Shown: positions 34,700 through 44,739 of the stretch, in pieces
Numbering within the stretch: the stretch's first letter is position 1
Layout: each line of letters opens with the position of its first letter
NCBI GenBank assembly: GCA_049724395.1
Contig: JAUGWO010000129.1
Location: 104,952-168,951, forward strand
Source: Spongospora subterranea f. sp. subterranea
Lineage: Eukaryota; Endomyxa: Phytomyxea; Phytomyxea; Plasmodiophorida
DNA length: 64,000 nucleotides
Direction: 5' to 3'
Translations under genes and position numbers: made by a program
Notes under the pieces: generated by a model
The model's input: the letters and a program-made list of their open reading frames with translations, nothing else
What the model was told of the DNA's origin: nothing
The model's database searches: none

Positions 34700-36370
34700 G
34701 AGGAACAGCAGAGACGAGGGAAACCAGAAGGGGAGATAGCGAAGGAGCCAGAAGGGCGTTCAATTATAGTCACAGTGTAGAGACAGGACTTGGAACATGC
34801 TGGCCCGACCGACACCTTTATCGTATCGGAATAATTGTTGCCTTCCCCAGTTTTACAGAGAGGTTTGCTATATGCAAAGTTAGAGACTTTAACATCAGGC
34901 GAAACCTACGTTGATGTTCACATGGATAACACCTCCTTGCGAAGTTGGGTGAATTTTGAACAGTGCGTTTTGACAGGTTTAATGTAAGGTATAATGAAGC
35001 TGAGGGTATTGTTCATTGATCTCAACTCCTCGGTAAACCGCCAGGAATCATCAGGGCAATCTGCATTCGCTAGCCGGATTTGATTACTCTAAAAACCGAT
35101 TTGACCTTGAAAACTGCAAAAATTCGTAAATATTTTGCTCTTCAATCATTTATTCCGAATTGTTATGAACAAGCAGTAATGGCTACTGCTATACTTCTGA
35201 TGGTATTACTGTACATGCATCAAAACCTTGGTGAAGCAAACCAGATTGGCATTGTTTATTTCTCGGATGACAATGAACTTTGGGTCAACGCCTTTCTTGG
35301 AGACTTTGACAATTCGCAAACTCATAAAGCTAAACCCCCTCTGGACTTTTTGTTTCCAAGCTTAAACCTTGCGGACGGTTGCAAGAATGTTCGACACTAA
35401 TACAAGTCCAAGATGATTCAATTGGTCAAAATAGCAGAAAAGGAACAAAGATGCAAAGGAAAACTGAAGGAGAAGAGCAAAAGTACACCAAAATTAGCAC
35501 TTCTTCGTAGAAAAACTGAACAGTATATTATTATGATCGATGGGCCGTATTCTTCTCTTTAAACTGTGCAGATGTGCCGATGTTTAATCCAGACACGCCG
35601 TTGATATTCCTGACTCTGGCCCGCTGATCCCAACGCTTCCCGAAATTCATCCAGCTAATGCTAATGGCTCGCCCTCGAACACGATTGGATTCACCAGGAT
35701 CGGATAATAGAAAGAATGATTCGCCTCTCGCGGCGTGCCTAATGGACAGCTCCGTATTTTAGAACAGACAAAGCGGCATCCTGCTCAACGTGTGCTTCAA
35801 TTTTTTGGACTTCCTCCGCGTGATCACTCGTCCGAGTTATCCTGATCGATTGTGATCGTGTAATGGATCTTGATGACTGATCGCATCCACATGTTTCATG
35901 TACTGGTAGCGTTTTTTGTGGAGGAGGGGAAAAAGGAAGGAGAAGAAGGGAAAACAAAGGAGGAAAAGGGCTTCAGGAAGAAGAAGAAAGACTGTGACAA
36001 AACCGGAGGAGTACATTTTTGTTTATTGCAATAGATTGGAGCAATGAGAAAGTGATGTGGACGAGATGTTGGATCAACAGTATGTACATTGGCGAAGCGG
36101 GAATGTACGACCAATGCTGGTCGAATTGCAACTCGCGATTAGAGTTCCAACCTGTGAAGGATGACAAAGTCAGAGCATCCGCGAAAGCAAGGCATCAGAC
36201 TTCTGGAGGCCATTCTCCGTTGTTACTCGAGCAGTGAGCGTCTCTCGTCAGAACTTATCCAAAAATTATTGCTGCGGGACCTGCCGGCGGTGTGATACAA
36301 TTTGTGAAGCGTTCCTTATGAGTAGTGGGACAAAATAACGTTTTTGCAGTAACGACTCGTAAAGAGTGAT
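34700..36370. other. Mostly non-coding stretch
   Basis: No supported gene. A plus-strand frame at 35080-35400 (VMATAILLMVLLYMHQ, IGIVYFSDDNELWVN) looks protein-like but stands alone. A purine-rich run lies at 35915-36000. The remaining frames are short or low-complexity. Confidence 0.45.
35915..36000. repeat. Polypurine (G/A) tract
   Basis: Roughly 80 bases are almost entirely A and G on the plus strand (GGAGGAGGGGAAAAGGAAGG onward to GAAGAAGAAGAAAG). Such tracts can form triplex DNA or act as promoter elements. The antisense frames through it are Ser/Phe/Pro-rich artefacts. Confidence 0.75.
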
Positions 36371-36379
36371 CTGTTTTAC

Positions 36380-37370
36380 ATGAATCGTCGCGATATCGCG
36401 TGATGAGATTGGCCGAAGGAAACGCGTTCGAGTGTCTCTGGCCACTGCTTATCATCGAAGCACTTCATCAAAAACCAGCTCAACATATACCCCTCGCTCA
36501 ACATAACGTTGCCGCAATTCAACCACGATTGGTTGTCGCTCATCATTGAATGTGATTGTAATCCAACAGTGTGATGCGTAATGTTTCCGCTGTTCCAGCA
36601 GAGGACAGGCGAGAATTTTCCACAATTCAAAGGGGTCAGTTTATCTGCAATTGGCCGGAGACGTTGTTGTTGCGATCTGCGAAAAAACGCATGCCGACAA
36701 TTCTGCTATTGAACCAGTGGATAAATGGCTTCGGTTAAATTTCACTCCCAAGGTTCCCGCAAACATCTGAGAACAGGGAGTGCTGATCAATGTGAACTGA
36801 TTGGAGCCCTCGCACGCCGCAAGTTTGTAGAATGTCAAACGTGAACCGTGCAAAATGCTGCTGTTTCATAAATATTGCAATCCTGACAGTTCGATTGGGG
36901 GCGGCGCGGTTGCTGACTTGTCAAACAACAACTGTAGCAGATTGAATGACAAGCCTCGGGTCATACAGCTGAACCGGATAGTTCAGACTTATTGAGCCAT
37001 CTTGGCCTACAAGAAGTTCATGGATGGCACTAAACGAAACCCCACAGTCGCCTAAGTTCATGACAGATGACTTTGGTGGTCAGGACCATGGCGTCGGACT
37101 CCAACAAGTCGACATGTCAAGGCGCTGACATCAGCTTGTACTTTGAATTAGACGAAACATTGCACTTTGGGCATTTCCCGCCACTGATGTTAAGTCAAAT
37201 TGCTGCTCAGCATGTATATCTGATGAACAATAGATTTTGACGTAGTCAATTGAACCCTTGTCGAAACAGGACTTGGATTGAAATGGAGCTGTTGACATAA
37301 CCCTCAAGAACGTGTTATAAAAAATCCAAATACAAGCATCAATAACGGCGTCTAAATTCTCACCAACACC
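36380..37370 (-). CDS. Unresolved multi-exon gene, function unknown
   Basis: The minus strand carries protein-like blocks separated by likely short introns. They are VGENLDAVIDACIWIFYNTF with SIDYVKIYCSSDIHAEQQF (37140-37360), HELLVGQDGSISLNYPVQLY (near 37000), FTFDILQTCGVRGLQSVHID (near 36800), KPFIHWFNSRIVGMRFFADR (near 36700), and DPFELWKILACPLLEQRKHY with ITFNDERQPIVVELRQRYVE (36450-36625). The blocks have normal amino-acid composition, so I believe a gene is present, but I recognise no domain and did not resolve the splicing. Confidence 0.4.
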
Positions 37371-37630
37371 CTGTCTAAGTCTAATAGTTTCAGATTCAGG
37401 CGGTTTCAGTCATATGTGAGTGTGGCCTGCTGCCTGCCCCAGAGGGTGTGCACTGTACAATATAAGGTCCAGTACAACTGCACTATTTCCTACAGTGACT
37501 TTCTCTCTTTTCGCAGATGCCAAACAATTCAAATTCTGTTAAATTCCCTCGCTTTCAACAGAGTTGGTGACAAAACCTTTTTTCACAGAAAGCGAACAAA
37601 ATTCAACGTTTTGACATACTTCGGTGGGCA

Positions 37631-40403
37631 ATGTCTTGTTCTCGACCCAGAGTAGCTGGCGTTATTGTATCCCTCAGCATTGTCAGCCTGATTGCTGTCG
37701 GCATGTTGGCGATCACATCAGGTAGATCAACTGATCCAACAGTGCAGCATGCCCCCCTTTACAATGAAATCGAAGACACCAACCTTGATTTGCATTTCAA
37801 CGATTTTGAGCCAGATTTAAGCAAGCGTGATGAAATTGCTTCACATACCAATGCATTCAACTCCACTATCAAACCTGATGAAAAACAAATTGAAGATACG
37901 TTCGTATCTCGTTATCGTGAGAATTGGAATTCAATACGGGAATGCCTCTTGTACCAGCATCAATCCTTATCAACAAGCGGCGAACCCTCTCAAGATCCCA
38001 GTTATCGGGGTAAGGTCGTCGACAACTGCAGTGACCATATATCAAATGGAGTATGTCAATACCATACCCTGTTAGCAGATGTGCATTCTTTTCAGCGGCG
38101 ACTTATGCATTCATTGCCTCAAGCTGACCTGCAGGAAGCCGTTGAGGACTGTCTCACCCGTTTCTCTTGGGCACATACTCCTCAGGCTCACTCGAGTATT
38201 CGCTGCGATACCATCGGTTTTGGGTCTTATGGCTCTGATGGAGCATGTGCCTGTACTCTAACAAAGGTCTCGTTTCCAACTCCAAATACCATCAGGGTAT
38301 TCGCTGCCAATGACCAGGACGCTGATCATATACGTGAATCACTTCACAGATGCAATGCCGTTCGCGATGGAATCCAGCTGGAGATCACGAAAGAACACAA
38401 CTCGCTTGAAATCTCCAATCAGACTCTATATTTTAGTACAGCGGCGTCCAATGGCATCAATCGTATCCAGCAATTAATCATGTTCGCCGATCTTTTGAAT
38501 GACGACCAGGGAATCCAATGGAGGATCCCAGTAAACATCCAGGATCCTAAATTCGGTCTGGCAATACAGGCATTAGACGACCTGTTCCCGTTTCGTGTTG
38601 TTTCTCAAGACCAATGCAGTTCGTGCGTGTTTGCCGCCGTCACCATAGGCGTCAGCGGTTGGATATACGAGGCGACTGGAACCTTACGAGGCCATCCAAT
38701 ACTCTACAGCCGCGCCCGTAATATACTTCATCTTCTTCGTGGCCGTCTTTCCGCCTATATTGATGATATCGCCGCTCACCAATCAATGTTCGCTTACAGC
38801 AATTTGGCGGCTTATTCCGAATCCAATCGTGTTGGGGTCCTTGGTCTTATCAGTTTCATGTCGTATATATTTGTTGACGGGTCGGCTGCTGTATTCCAGG
38901 GGGCTCGTTCGTTGGGGTTTGAGACCATGCGCTTCGATGCTGATCGTGATCCATGGCGAGAGCGTGTTCTGGCACATCAACGTACCACTGTTCTATATGC
39001 AACACGTCCAGATTATATTGACGAGGTGCGTCTGAATGTAAATCCATCAGGTTTCCAAAAAAAGACGCCCATGATTGTTTCTAGATGATAGCCTTGCCAG
39101 TCGGAGCGTCAATATTCCTCAGCGATGGCGCCAATAGCGATTCGATAGAAACCATTGCGTCGATGTTGGGTTTATCTGTGTCTATCAAGCGCAGTGAACA
39201 ATGGTCTTTAAATGCGGCCAGAAAAGCTCTACATGTGGCTCGTGAGCGAGTAGCGACCTGGCATGATTCGGCCGCATCACCACAATTTCAAAATATACCT
39301 GAGGTTTCGCAACTGGACTGGTTCAAGCAGGACACGAGCAATTTATCGGGAAGGTTCCGCGCCAGGACCCGAACCCGTTCAGCTCCCCATATCGATATCT
39401 ATCGACGATCTGTGTATGGGGGCCAAGGGCGCGTCTCGTTCGATAAACCGATATTTGAGGATCGCGAGCCAACCATCATTCCGGGATTGACTTTCATCGT
39501 GACGGAGCCTGTTTCGCATCTAGCTCATTGGGTGGAATATGCGGTTTTCCCAGCTGTTTACGCCATCGCTGCTCGCCATGGTCAAGTGCCAAAGTTCAAC
39601 CAATATCGCGTTGTGTCAATGTCTGCCAACATCGCTCACCCGTTGATGAGCGCCATCGAATCTGCTGTTGCGTCGTTTATGCAACCCGCTCAGGCGAAAT
39701 TCTCGCCGTTCCCTAACGGTGACGCCCACGTTATGTATGAATACGCGATCGAGGTCGATGTCAGGCACGGAATCACAAGGCTTTATCCGACTGCATTAGA
39801 CGATATCAGATCGCGCTTGAACGAGATCGTCTCAGGAAAACCTCTGCCACCGGCCACTAGGCATGTTCCACCCTGCCGAATCCATCTAGTGAACAGGAAA
39901 CCGCACGAGGGAAGGAGTATCTTGCAGATCGACATCCTTAGAGAAGCGCTCAAGAATGCTACAGGACTACCTGGTAAGAATTCGGTATTCTGTGGGGCTT
40001 TTAATAACCATGACCATTCGTTCAAGTTGTGGACGTGGAGTTTTCGCCATCTGACGGAGTCGGTGACGTGATCGATCGCGTATTCGGTGATGGGAGTGCT
40101 GTCTTATCGATAATGCCTGAAGGAAATGGTATGACCAATTACATGTTTGCCCCACGAGGATCGGGTATTCTCTATATCACGCCCAATCAGTGGACTGGTG
40201 CCGATTCAACTTGGCTGGTAATCATAACCCGATCGTTAAATTTCGTCTTGCAATTTGATGTCGAACATGTTTTCAGCCACATTTTCCGTTTGAATCTGGT
40301 CTCGATTCCACTCGACTCGTTGTATCCTCGAATTCGGAACAGAACCGAATATCCAGTGCCTGCATCGAAGGCGGATTATCAGTGCGATGGGATCATCGAC
40401 TAG
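37631..40403 (+). CDS. Large GT61-type glycosyltransferase, 890 residues, three exons
   Basis: Probably a Golgi glycosyltransferase. Exons 37631-39037, 39085-39973 and 40027-40403 join in frame (introns of 47 and 53 bp) to 890 residues. A signal anchor lies near the start (VAGVIVSLSIVSLIAVGML). The second half has the GT61 (DUF563) pattern: PVSHLAHWVEYAVFPAVYAI, then PPCRIHLVNRKPHEGRSILQ, then after intron 2 VFGDGSAVLSIMPEGNGMTN followed by YMFAPRGSGILYITPNQW. The first half (to about residue 470) repeats some of this layout (RVVSQDQCSSC, GVSGWIYEA, RTTVLYATRP), so the protein may hold two related folds. Without the 47-bp intron the gene would look like two ORFs overlapping by ATGA at 39085. 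GT61 members include xylosyl- and GlcNAc-transferases; the substrate is unknown. Confidence 0.75.
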
Positions 40404-41380
40404 ACGCCAGGGGCCTAAATCTCGACATTCAATTTATAATGCCTGATATTCTCCTGAAAGTCGATCGATATATGCGAGATAATGCTCGACATTGTATGTG
40501 ATCAAGGCCAAGCCGTAGTTTCAGGTGTAGTTCAGTCTGTTGGTCCGCTCGTATGAAATTATGTGATAAAACCTTCAGTGTTGATTGGCGACGTCAGAGT
40601 CTGCAGATAGAACATACCTGAAGGTCAAGTATTGCCAAGAACAAATCTATAGTTCACAAACCTTGAAAAACTCGGATTTTCGATGATTGATTTTGTTGCG
40701 GAGGAATTTGCTCTAAATCTGGTCGATACCGTGCCGTACGTTAACCCAGGTAATTGATCGAATCAGACGACACATCTGTTCCAGCGTTGGGGCGTATTCT
40801 TGCAGCGGTCAACATCGGTTGAAACACAATAACGCCAAATCCCCACTGCAGTGCCCCTCCACCTTCCTGTCCCAAACATGGCGACAGAAGTTCCTGTTTC
40901 ACTTTGATTGTTATTACGTGACACAACCGATTCTTTGTCCCGTTCTTTCCTGGTATCTTTATGAGAGAGGGGAATGTCCATCCCCTCTGTGCTCTCTGTA
41001 CTATAACGAGAACTATATGTCCCTTGTTCAATAATTCATTCTTTATACACTCTCAAGAACTCACGTAAACTTTTGTTGACACATTTTCACCTCTGACATC
41101 GTCAATAGACCTACAGATATTATCGCACCCTCACATCTTGAGGCCGCTCTGCCCCGTCATGCAGTGTGGATAATATTTGACGCCCGACGAGTATAACAAA
41201 TCAACACAGACAACAACAGTGCCGCCGACAGAAGCTCTGGTCAGTTTTTTTGGTTGATTATATCCGGCATTGCCAACCGTCGACACAAACCGCTGTTTGC
41301 TCGGACATTGAGCTACATTCCTCCCACGTTTTTTTGAACGGGCCAAAACCTTTGGTTGATGTGGTGTAAAAATACAATAA
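40404..41380. other. Intergenic stretch between convergent glycan genes
   Basis: The flanking genes converge here (plus-strand GT61 and minus-strand exostosin-like). I see only short overlapping frames, no repeats and no domain. Confidence 0.55.
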
Positions 41381-42526
41381 CTACTTGTAATAATGTAATG
41401 ATGTTGAGTTTTTATCGGCAAGAGCTTGTTGTAGAATCATATCTAAATCTGATCGAATACAGTGCTGTAGCCGGTGGTACCAGACTACGACGCGCATCTG
41501 CAAATCGTCTAGTAGCTGTTTGTCCCCCTCCAGCATTGCCTTCATGGATTCGGCTGCGCTTGCCCAGTCCTTGGCGATAATCCCGGGGACCGTCTCAAAC
41601 GATACCCTGGTGAAATCCGATTCCAGCATGACCGGTATAGCGCCTTGGTCAATTGCTTCGGCCAATCTATGGGTCTCTGGGTTATTACCAGCCGGAATCA
41701 GAGCGAACACACTATTAGCAATTCGTTCAAAACCGTATCGATATGGAGTTAAACTGCCGCCGAAATCATTCTCGACTTGAATATCGTAGTTCGATATGAT
41801 CTTTCGCGTGACCTCGATCATCTCCGATCGATCAGCTCGTAATGACCCAATGAACACTGCAGTGTTGGGCCTTTTAGATGCAGGCCAATGGGAACCTGGT
41901 TGGTGATGACTATCGAGGTTGCCCAACCCTCGTCCTTGCAAGAATAGCCAATGAATTCCAAGAAGAGGCTCACCAGGTTGTGCAGGTTCAGGTGGCCATT
42001 CTGGTCCAGTACCGCATGAGATATTACCCAGTGCATATAGATTCAGACCAGGTTGATTCTGCAATTGAGGGAAGTAGTAATTTCGCAGGACGTAATCGAA
42101 CGCCGAGTACACAGCGACATTCTGCTGATTAGTCTCGTCGGCCATTAATAGTAATCCAACGGAATGGGGATAGCCTTTAGCCCAGGATATGATCTTAGAG
42201 TTAGGCTCCATCCACCTGCTGACAATGAGCACGTGCGAATCCAGGCCCAACGATGACAGATCATCGCCCTTGAACGAGACATAACGCCATCGGATTGTGG
42301 ACGGCAGTAGGGAGTGGATGAAAGCACAGTTGTCAGGGCAACTGCCGCGATCGGCGTCAATAGCGATCGTGAGGAAACGATCGAATTCGCTAGTAGTAGA
42401 GTAAAACTCGGAATGGATGGAGTTGATGGGTTGACTATAATACGTTCTGATGGCAACTGTGAAGATAACGTTTATGAATGAGACGAGAAATAGAATAAAT
42501 AGGATTGAGCGCAGCTGAGGACGCAT
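41381..42526 (-). CDS. Exostosin/RXYLT1-like glycosyltransferase, type II membrane protein
   Basis: Likely a Golgi GT47-fold enzyme; the closest pattern I recognise is RXYLT1 (TMEM5), a xylosyltransferase. I place the start at the ATG at 42526, giving MRPQLRSILFILFLVSFINV, a typical short tail plus signal anchor. The frame stays open upstream to 42811, but that part looks like leader DNA. Motifs are LLLMADETNQQNVAVYSAFD, YVLRNYYFPQL, NTAVFIGSLRADR and the sugar-nucleotide site FALIPAGNNPETHRLAEAID with QGAIPVMLESDF. A 78-bp segment between PAQP and HWPASK has a GTGAGC donor and CAACCAG acceptor and is a multiple of three, so it may be an intron. The real protein may be about 26 residues shorter than the open frame. 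Confidence 0.7.
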   Translation of the reverse strand: MRPQLRSILFILFLVSFINVIFTVAIRTYYSQPINSIHSEFYSTTSEFDRFLTIAIDADRGSCPDNCAFIHSLLPSTIRWRYVSFKGDDLSSLGLDSHVLIVSRWMEPNSKIISWAKGYPHSVGLLLMADETNQQNVAVYSAFDYVLRNYYFPQLQNQPGLNLYALGNISCGTGPEWPPEPAQPGEPLLGIHWLFLQGRGLGNLDSHHQPGSHWPASKRPNTAVFIGSLRADRSEMIEVTRKIISNYDIQVENDFGGSLTPYRYGFERIANSVFALIPAGNNPETHRLAEAIDQGAIPVMLESDFTRVSFETVPGIIAKDWASAAESMKAMLEGDKQLLDDLQMRVVVWYHRLQHCIRSDLDMILQQALADKNSTSLHYYK

Positions 42527-43091
42527 ATCGTTCAATCGTTTTCTGAAACTGCCCAAACATGATTCATTCCTGGGTGGATGCTGGCCCTCAATGCAGCATT
42601 CCTCCAAGGCGAATCCGCTGACAGTTCCGTCTTCCGACGATCTCCGAGAGACAAGAAAGGGATCCCCCATTAATACAGGAAAGCGCCTGGTGTGTAGGCG
42701 GGTGGTGCCCGGTAAACCGCAGGCAGGCAGCAGGAAGTGGGCACCAGGCAACTGGCTGGCCAGGCCCCAAGAGCCCATCAGTGTAACACTAATGGCAGAG
42801 GGTAACACCATTGACCGGGTGAGGACAGGTCAACTTGAGTTGGCCCAATGGGGACAACGCGACAGGGATTAGAGCTTACACCAACGCGCGATCTATGAAC
42901 AGAAGGAAGCCCACCAGTGATATGAATCTTTGACACTCAATTTGACTCCTCGTTCGCTGTTGCTGCTGCTGCTACTGTTGATCGCCGTTGACCTGGTTGG
43001 TGTATTTGGCGGTGATCAGTGAGAACATCTTCTGGCGCTGTTTGACCACATCAATACCCACATGAAAACCGTTATTTACTGGAGTATTAGT
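42527..43091. promoter_or_regulatory. Upstream region of the exostosin-like gene
   Basis: This GC-rich stretch contains AGTGTAACAC at about 42781 (GTGTTACACT on the gene's strand). The same 10-mer occurs at about 44543 in the divergent promoter of the next gene pair. A short GCTGCTGCTGCTGCTA run lies at about 42960. No TATA element is obvious. Confidence 0.35.
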
Positions 43092-44453
43092 TTATGTATA
43101 TGCATTATCGAATCTGATCAACCCGGCTAATATTGATTTAGCCAGTATGTTCCCATCACAATCATTACCGCATCGAATCCATTTCACGTCAATATACGGT
43201 AGATTATTCCACATGGCGAAATCCAGCATCTCTCGATCACCCCATAATTGAATCAGTGTTGATCCTTTCGGTAGCCACATTGCTGCGAAGCTAGCGCCAC
43301 CTCCGGTCACCACTAGCACCTTGGTCGTGGCCATGTACTCCATTTGTTCAGGCCACGACATCTCGGCCAACACTCGACCTGGATCCACATCATAGCTTGT
43401 CAGGTTCCTGGCCTTGAACAGGCCATCGAGTGAGGCCACCGCCCCTTTGTAATCCTTCTGCCCGGCGCCGCCATGGATGGACTTCACCATGAACACGACA
43501 TCATGTCGTCCTGTTATTGGCCTGATATTATCAGGAAGACCCCCTTTCCTCATGAACTCATTCCTGAATCGCCAATACACATGTCCATGACCCACATTCT
43601 GCAGATCGTATTGCCCAAACTTCTCCTGATTCATTCTGTAGTTCCCGTGTTCTGTTAGATCTAATCCATGATCTGATATATATCCTGTACCAGCCACCAC
43701 GTCTTTCATACAGATGAGTTTACCGGCCTCTTTAACCCGACCAGAATATACGTCTTGTAATACTTCCACATCCACACCGTTCGTGAATACATTCGCCACC
43801 TTTTTGTACAGTCGATCGCAATGATCACGGTTAGGAAGGCGCCCAACACTCGCCATCCAATCGCAGTTGCACTTCCATGGCTTTCGGGTTCGAAAGCGAA
43901 GCGGGCGAGGCTGGCGCCCTTCAACCCCGAACATCTCCATCAGGCGAAACCAGGGGAAGATCACGTCCGACACAAGATGGCCAAAGTTTTCTGCATTATA
44001 CTCCACATAGATGATGGCGACAGAGTTGTTGACCGGGTCTAGCCATATAACATCGTCAGGGATTGGGCCTTGTCGAACGACGGTCACGTTCAACGGGACA
44101 GGTTGGTCCAGAATTGGGATTCCCAAGACTGTGGCGCAAACGGTCATCTTATCGGCGTCCACATCATCGTCATCGGCGGCGAAATACAAAAGTTTTCCGT
44201 CGGCGTTGCCATCGTAGCAAACATTACGGTAGTGACAACTGCGAAACTTCCAGGCATCCGGGGTCGTTGTGTCCCCAACACATTGTCGCCAAGAATATGG
44301 CGATCTGATCGGTTGATCAACCAAGGCTTGCTGAACCCGATCACCTCGATGGGCGGTGGTGTCTGTCTGACTCAATTTCATATAGAACAGGAATACCATC
44401 GTTAGCGAGGCTGAAAATATGCCAAACACTCCCAGGCGATGTTTCGACATCAT
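43092..44453 (-). CDS. GT61-family (DUF563) glycosyltransferase, 453 residues
   Basis: Single open frame with a signal anchor (VFGIFSASLTMVFLFYMKL). Family features in order: CHYRNVCYDGNADGKLLYFA near the start of the lumenal domain, VEYNAENFGHLVSDVIFPWF with RLMEMF, KLICMKDVVAG, and a late block DVVFMVKS with MEYMATTKVLVVTGGGASFA followed by AMWLPKGSTLIQLWG, the usual C-terminal part of GT61 enzymes. Members add xylose, arabinose or GlcNAc to polysaccharides or proteins in the Golgi/ER. The acidic DDDDVDAD run is unusual but lies in a loop. No intron is needed. It is divergent from the PC-esterase gene, with 286 bp between starts. Confidence 0.82.
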   Translation of the reverse strand: MMSKHRLGVFGIFSASLTMVFLFYMKLSQTDTTAHRGDRVQQALVDQPIRSPYSWRQCVGDTTTPDAWKFRSCHYRNVCYDGNADGKLLYFAADDDDVDADKMTVCATVLGIPILDQPVPLNVTVVRQGPIPDDVIWLDPVNNSVAIIYVEYNAENFGHLVSDVIFPWFRLMEMFGVEGRQPRPLRFRTRKPWKCNCDWMASVGRLPNRDHCDRLYKKVANVFTNGVDVEVLQDVYSGRVKEAGKLICMKDVVAGTGYISDHGLDLTEHGNYRMNQEKFGQYDLQNVGHGHVYWRFRNEFMRKGGLPDNIRPITGRHDVVFMVKSIHGGAGQKDYKGAVASLDGLFKARNLTSYDVDPGRVLAEMSWPEQMEYMATTKVLVVTGGGASFAAMWLPKGSTLIQLWGDREMLDFAMWNNLPYIDVKWIRCGNDCDGNILAKSILAGLIRFDNAYT

Positions 44454-44739
44454 CTGCGATGTTCCGTGTTTTCGAATTTGGAGCCAACAACCAGGTGAGG
44501 AACGGGGTTTGGTTGGCCCGCTGGCGCTACGCCCTGTCAGGTGTTACACTCATCACCCAGCCGTGGTGTAGCTGATGCAGCAGTTCACCCACACCAGACT
44601 GTCACAGATGGACGAGAGGTTGGCGGGACCAACCGCTCGTTCAGCAGTCGTTATCAACACCCCGCTCGCCACGCCCCCGGGGCAATACATTACCCGCTCA
44701 AATTCAAAAACGCAGACTGTTGACCAGAATTGGGTTTAG
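44454..44739. promoter_or_regulatory. Divergent promoter shared by the GT61 and PC-esterase genes
   Basis: The two starts face away from each other across 286 bp, so the control region is shared. It is GC-rich, carries GGTGTTACACTCATC (44541-44556, sharing GTGTTACACT with the upstream region of the exostosin-like gene) and CCGCTCG/CCGCTCA copies. Co-expression is an inference. Confidence 0.45.

Noticed and set aside
35080-35400. Plus-strand frame with a passage faintly like the N-terminus of MSH5 (ALMHQ...G-x-YF pattern).
   Set aside because: The likeness covers about 25 residues only, and no MutS ATPase block follows within the next 2 kb.
35896-36167. Minus-strand Ser/Phe/Pro-rich frames.
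   Set aside because: They are translations of the polypurine tract and show no start context or domain.
42527-42811. N-terminal extension of the exostosin-like protein upstream of the ATG at 42526.
   Set aside because: A signal anchor directly after MRPQLRS is the normal layout for the family; the upstream 95 codons are Pro/Arg/Gly-rich and overlap probable promoter DNA.
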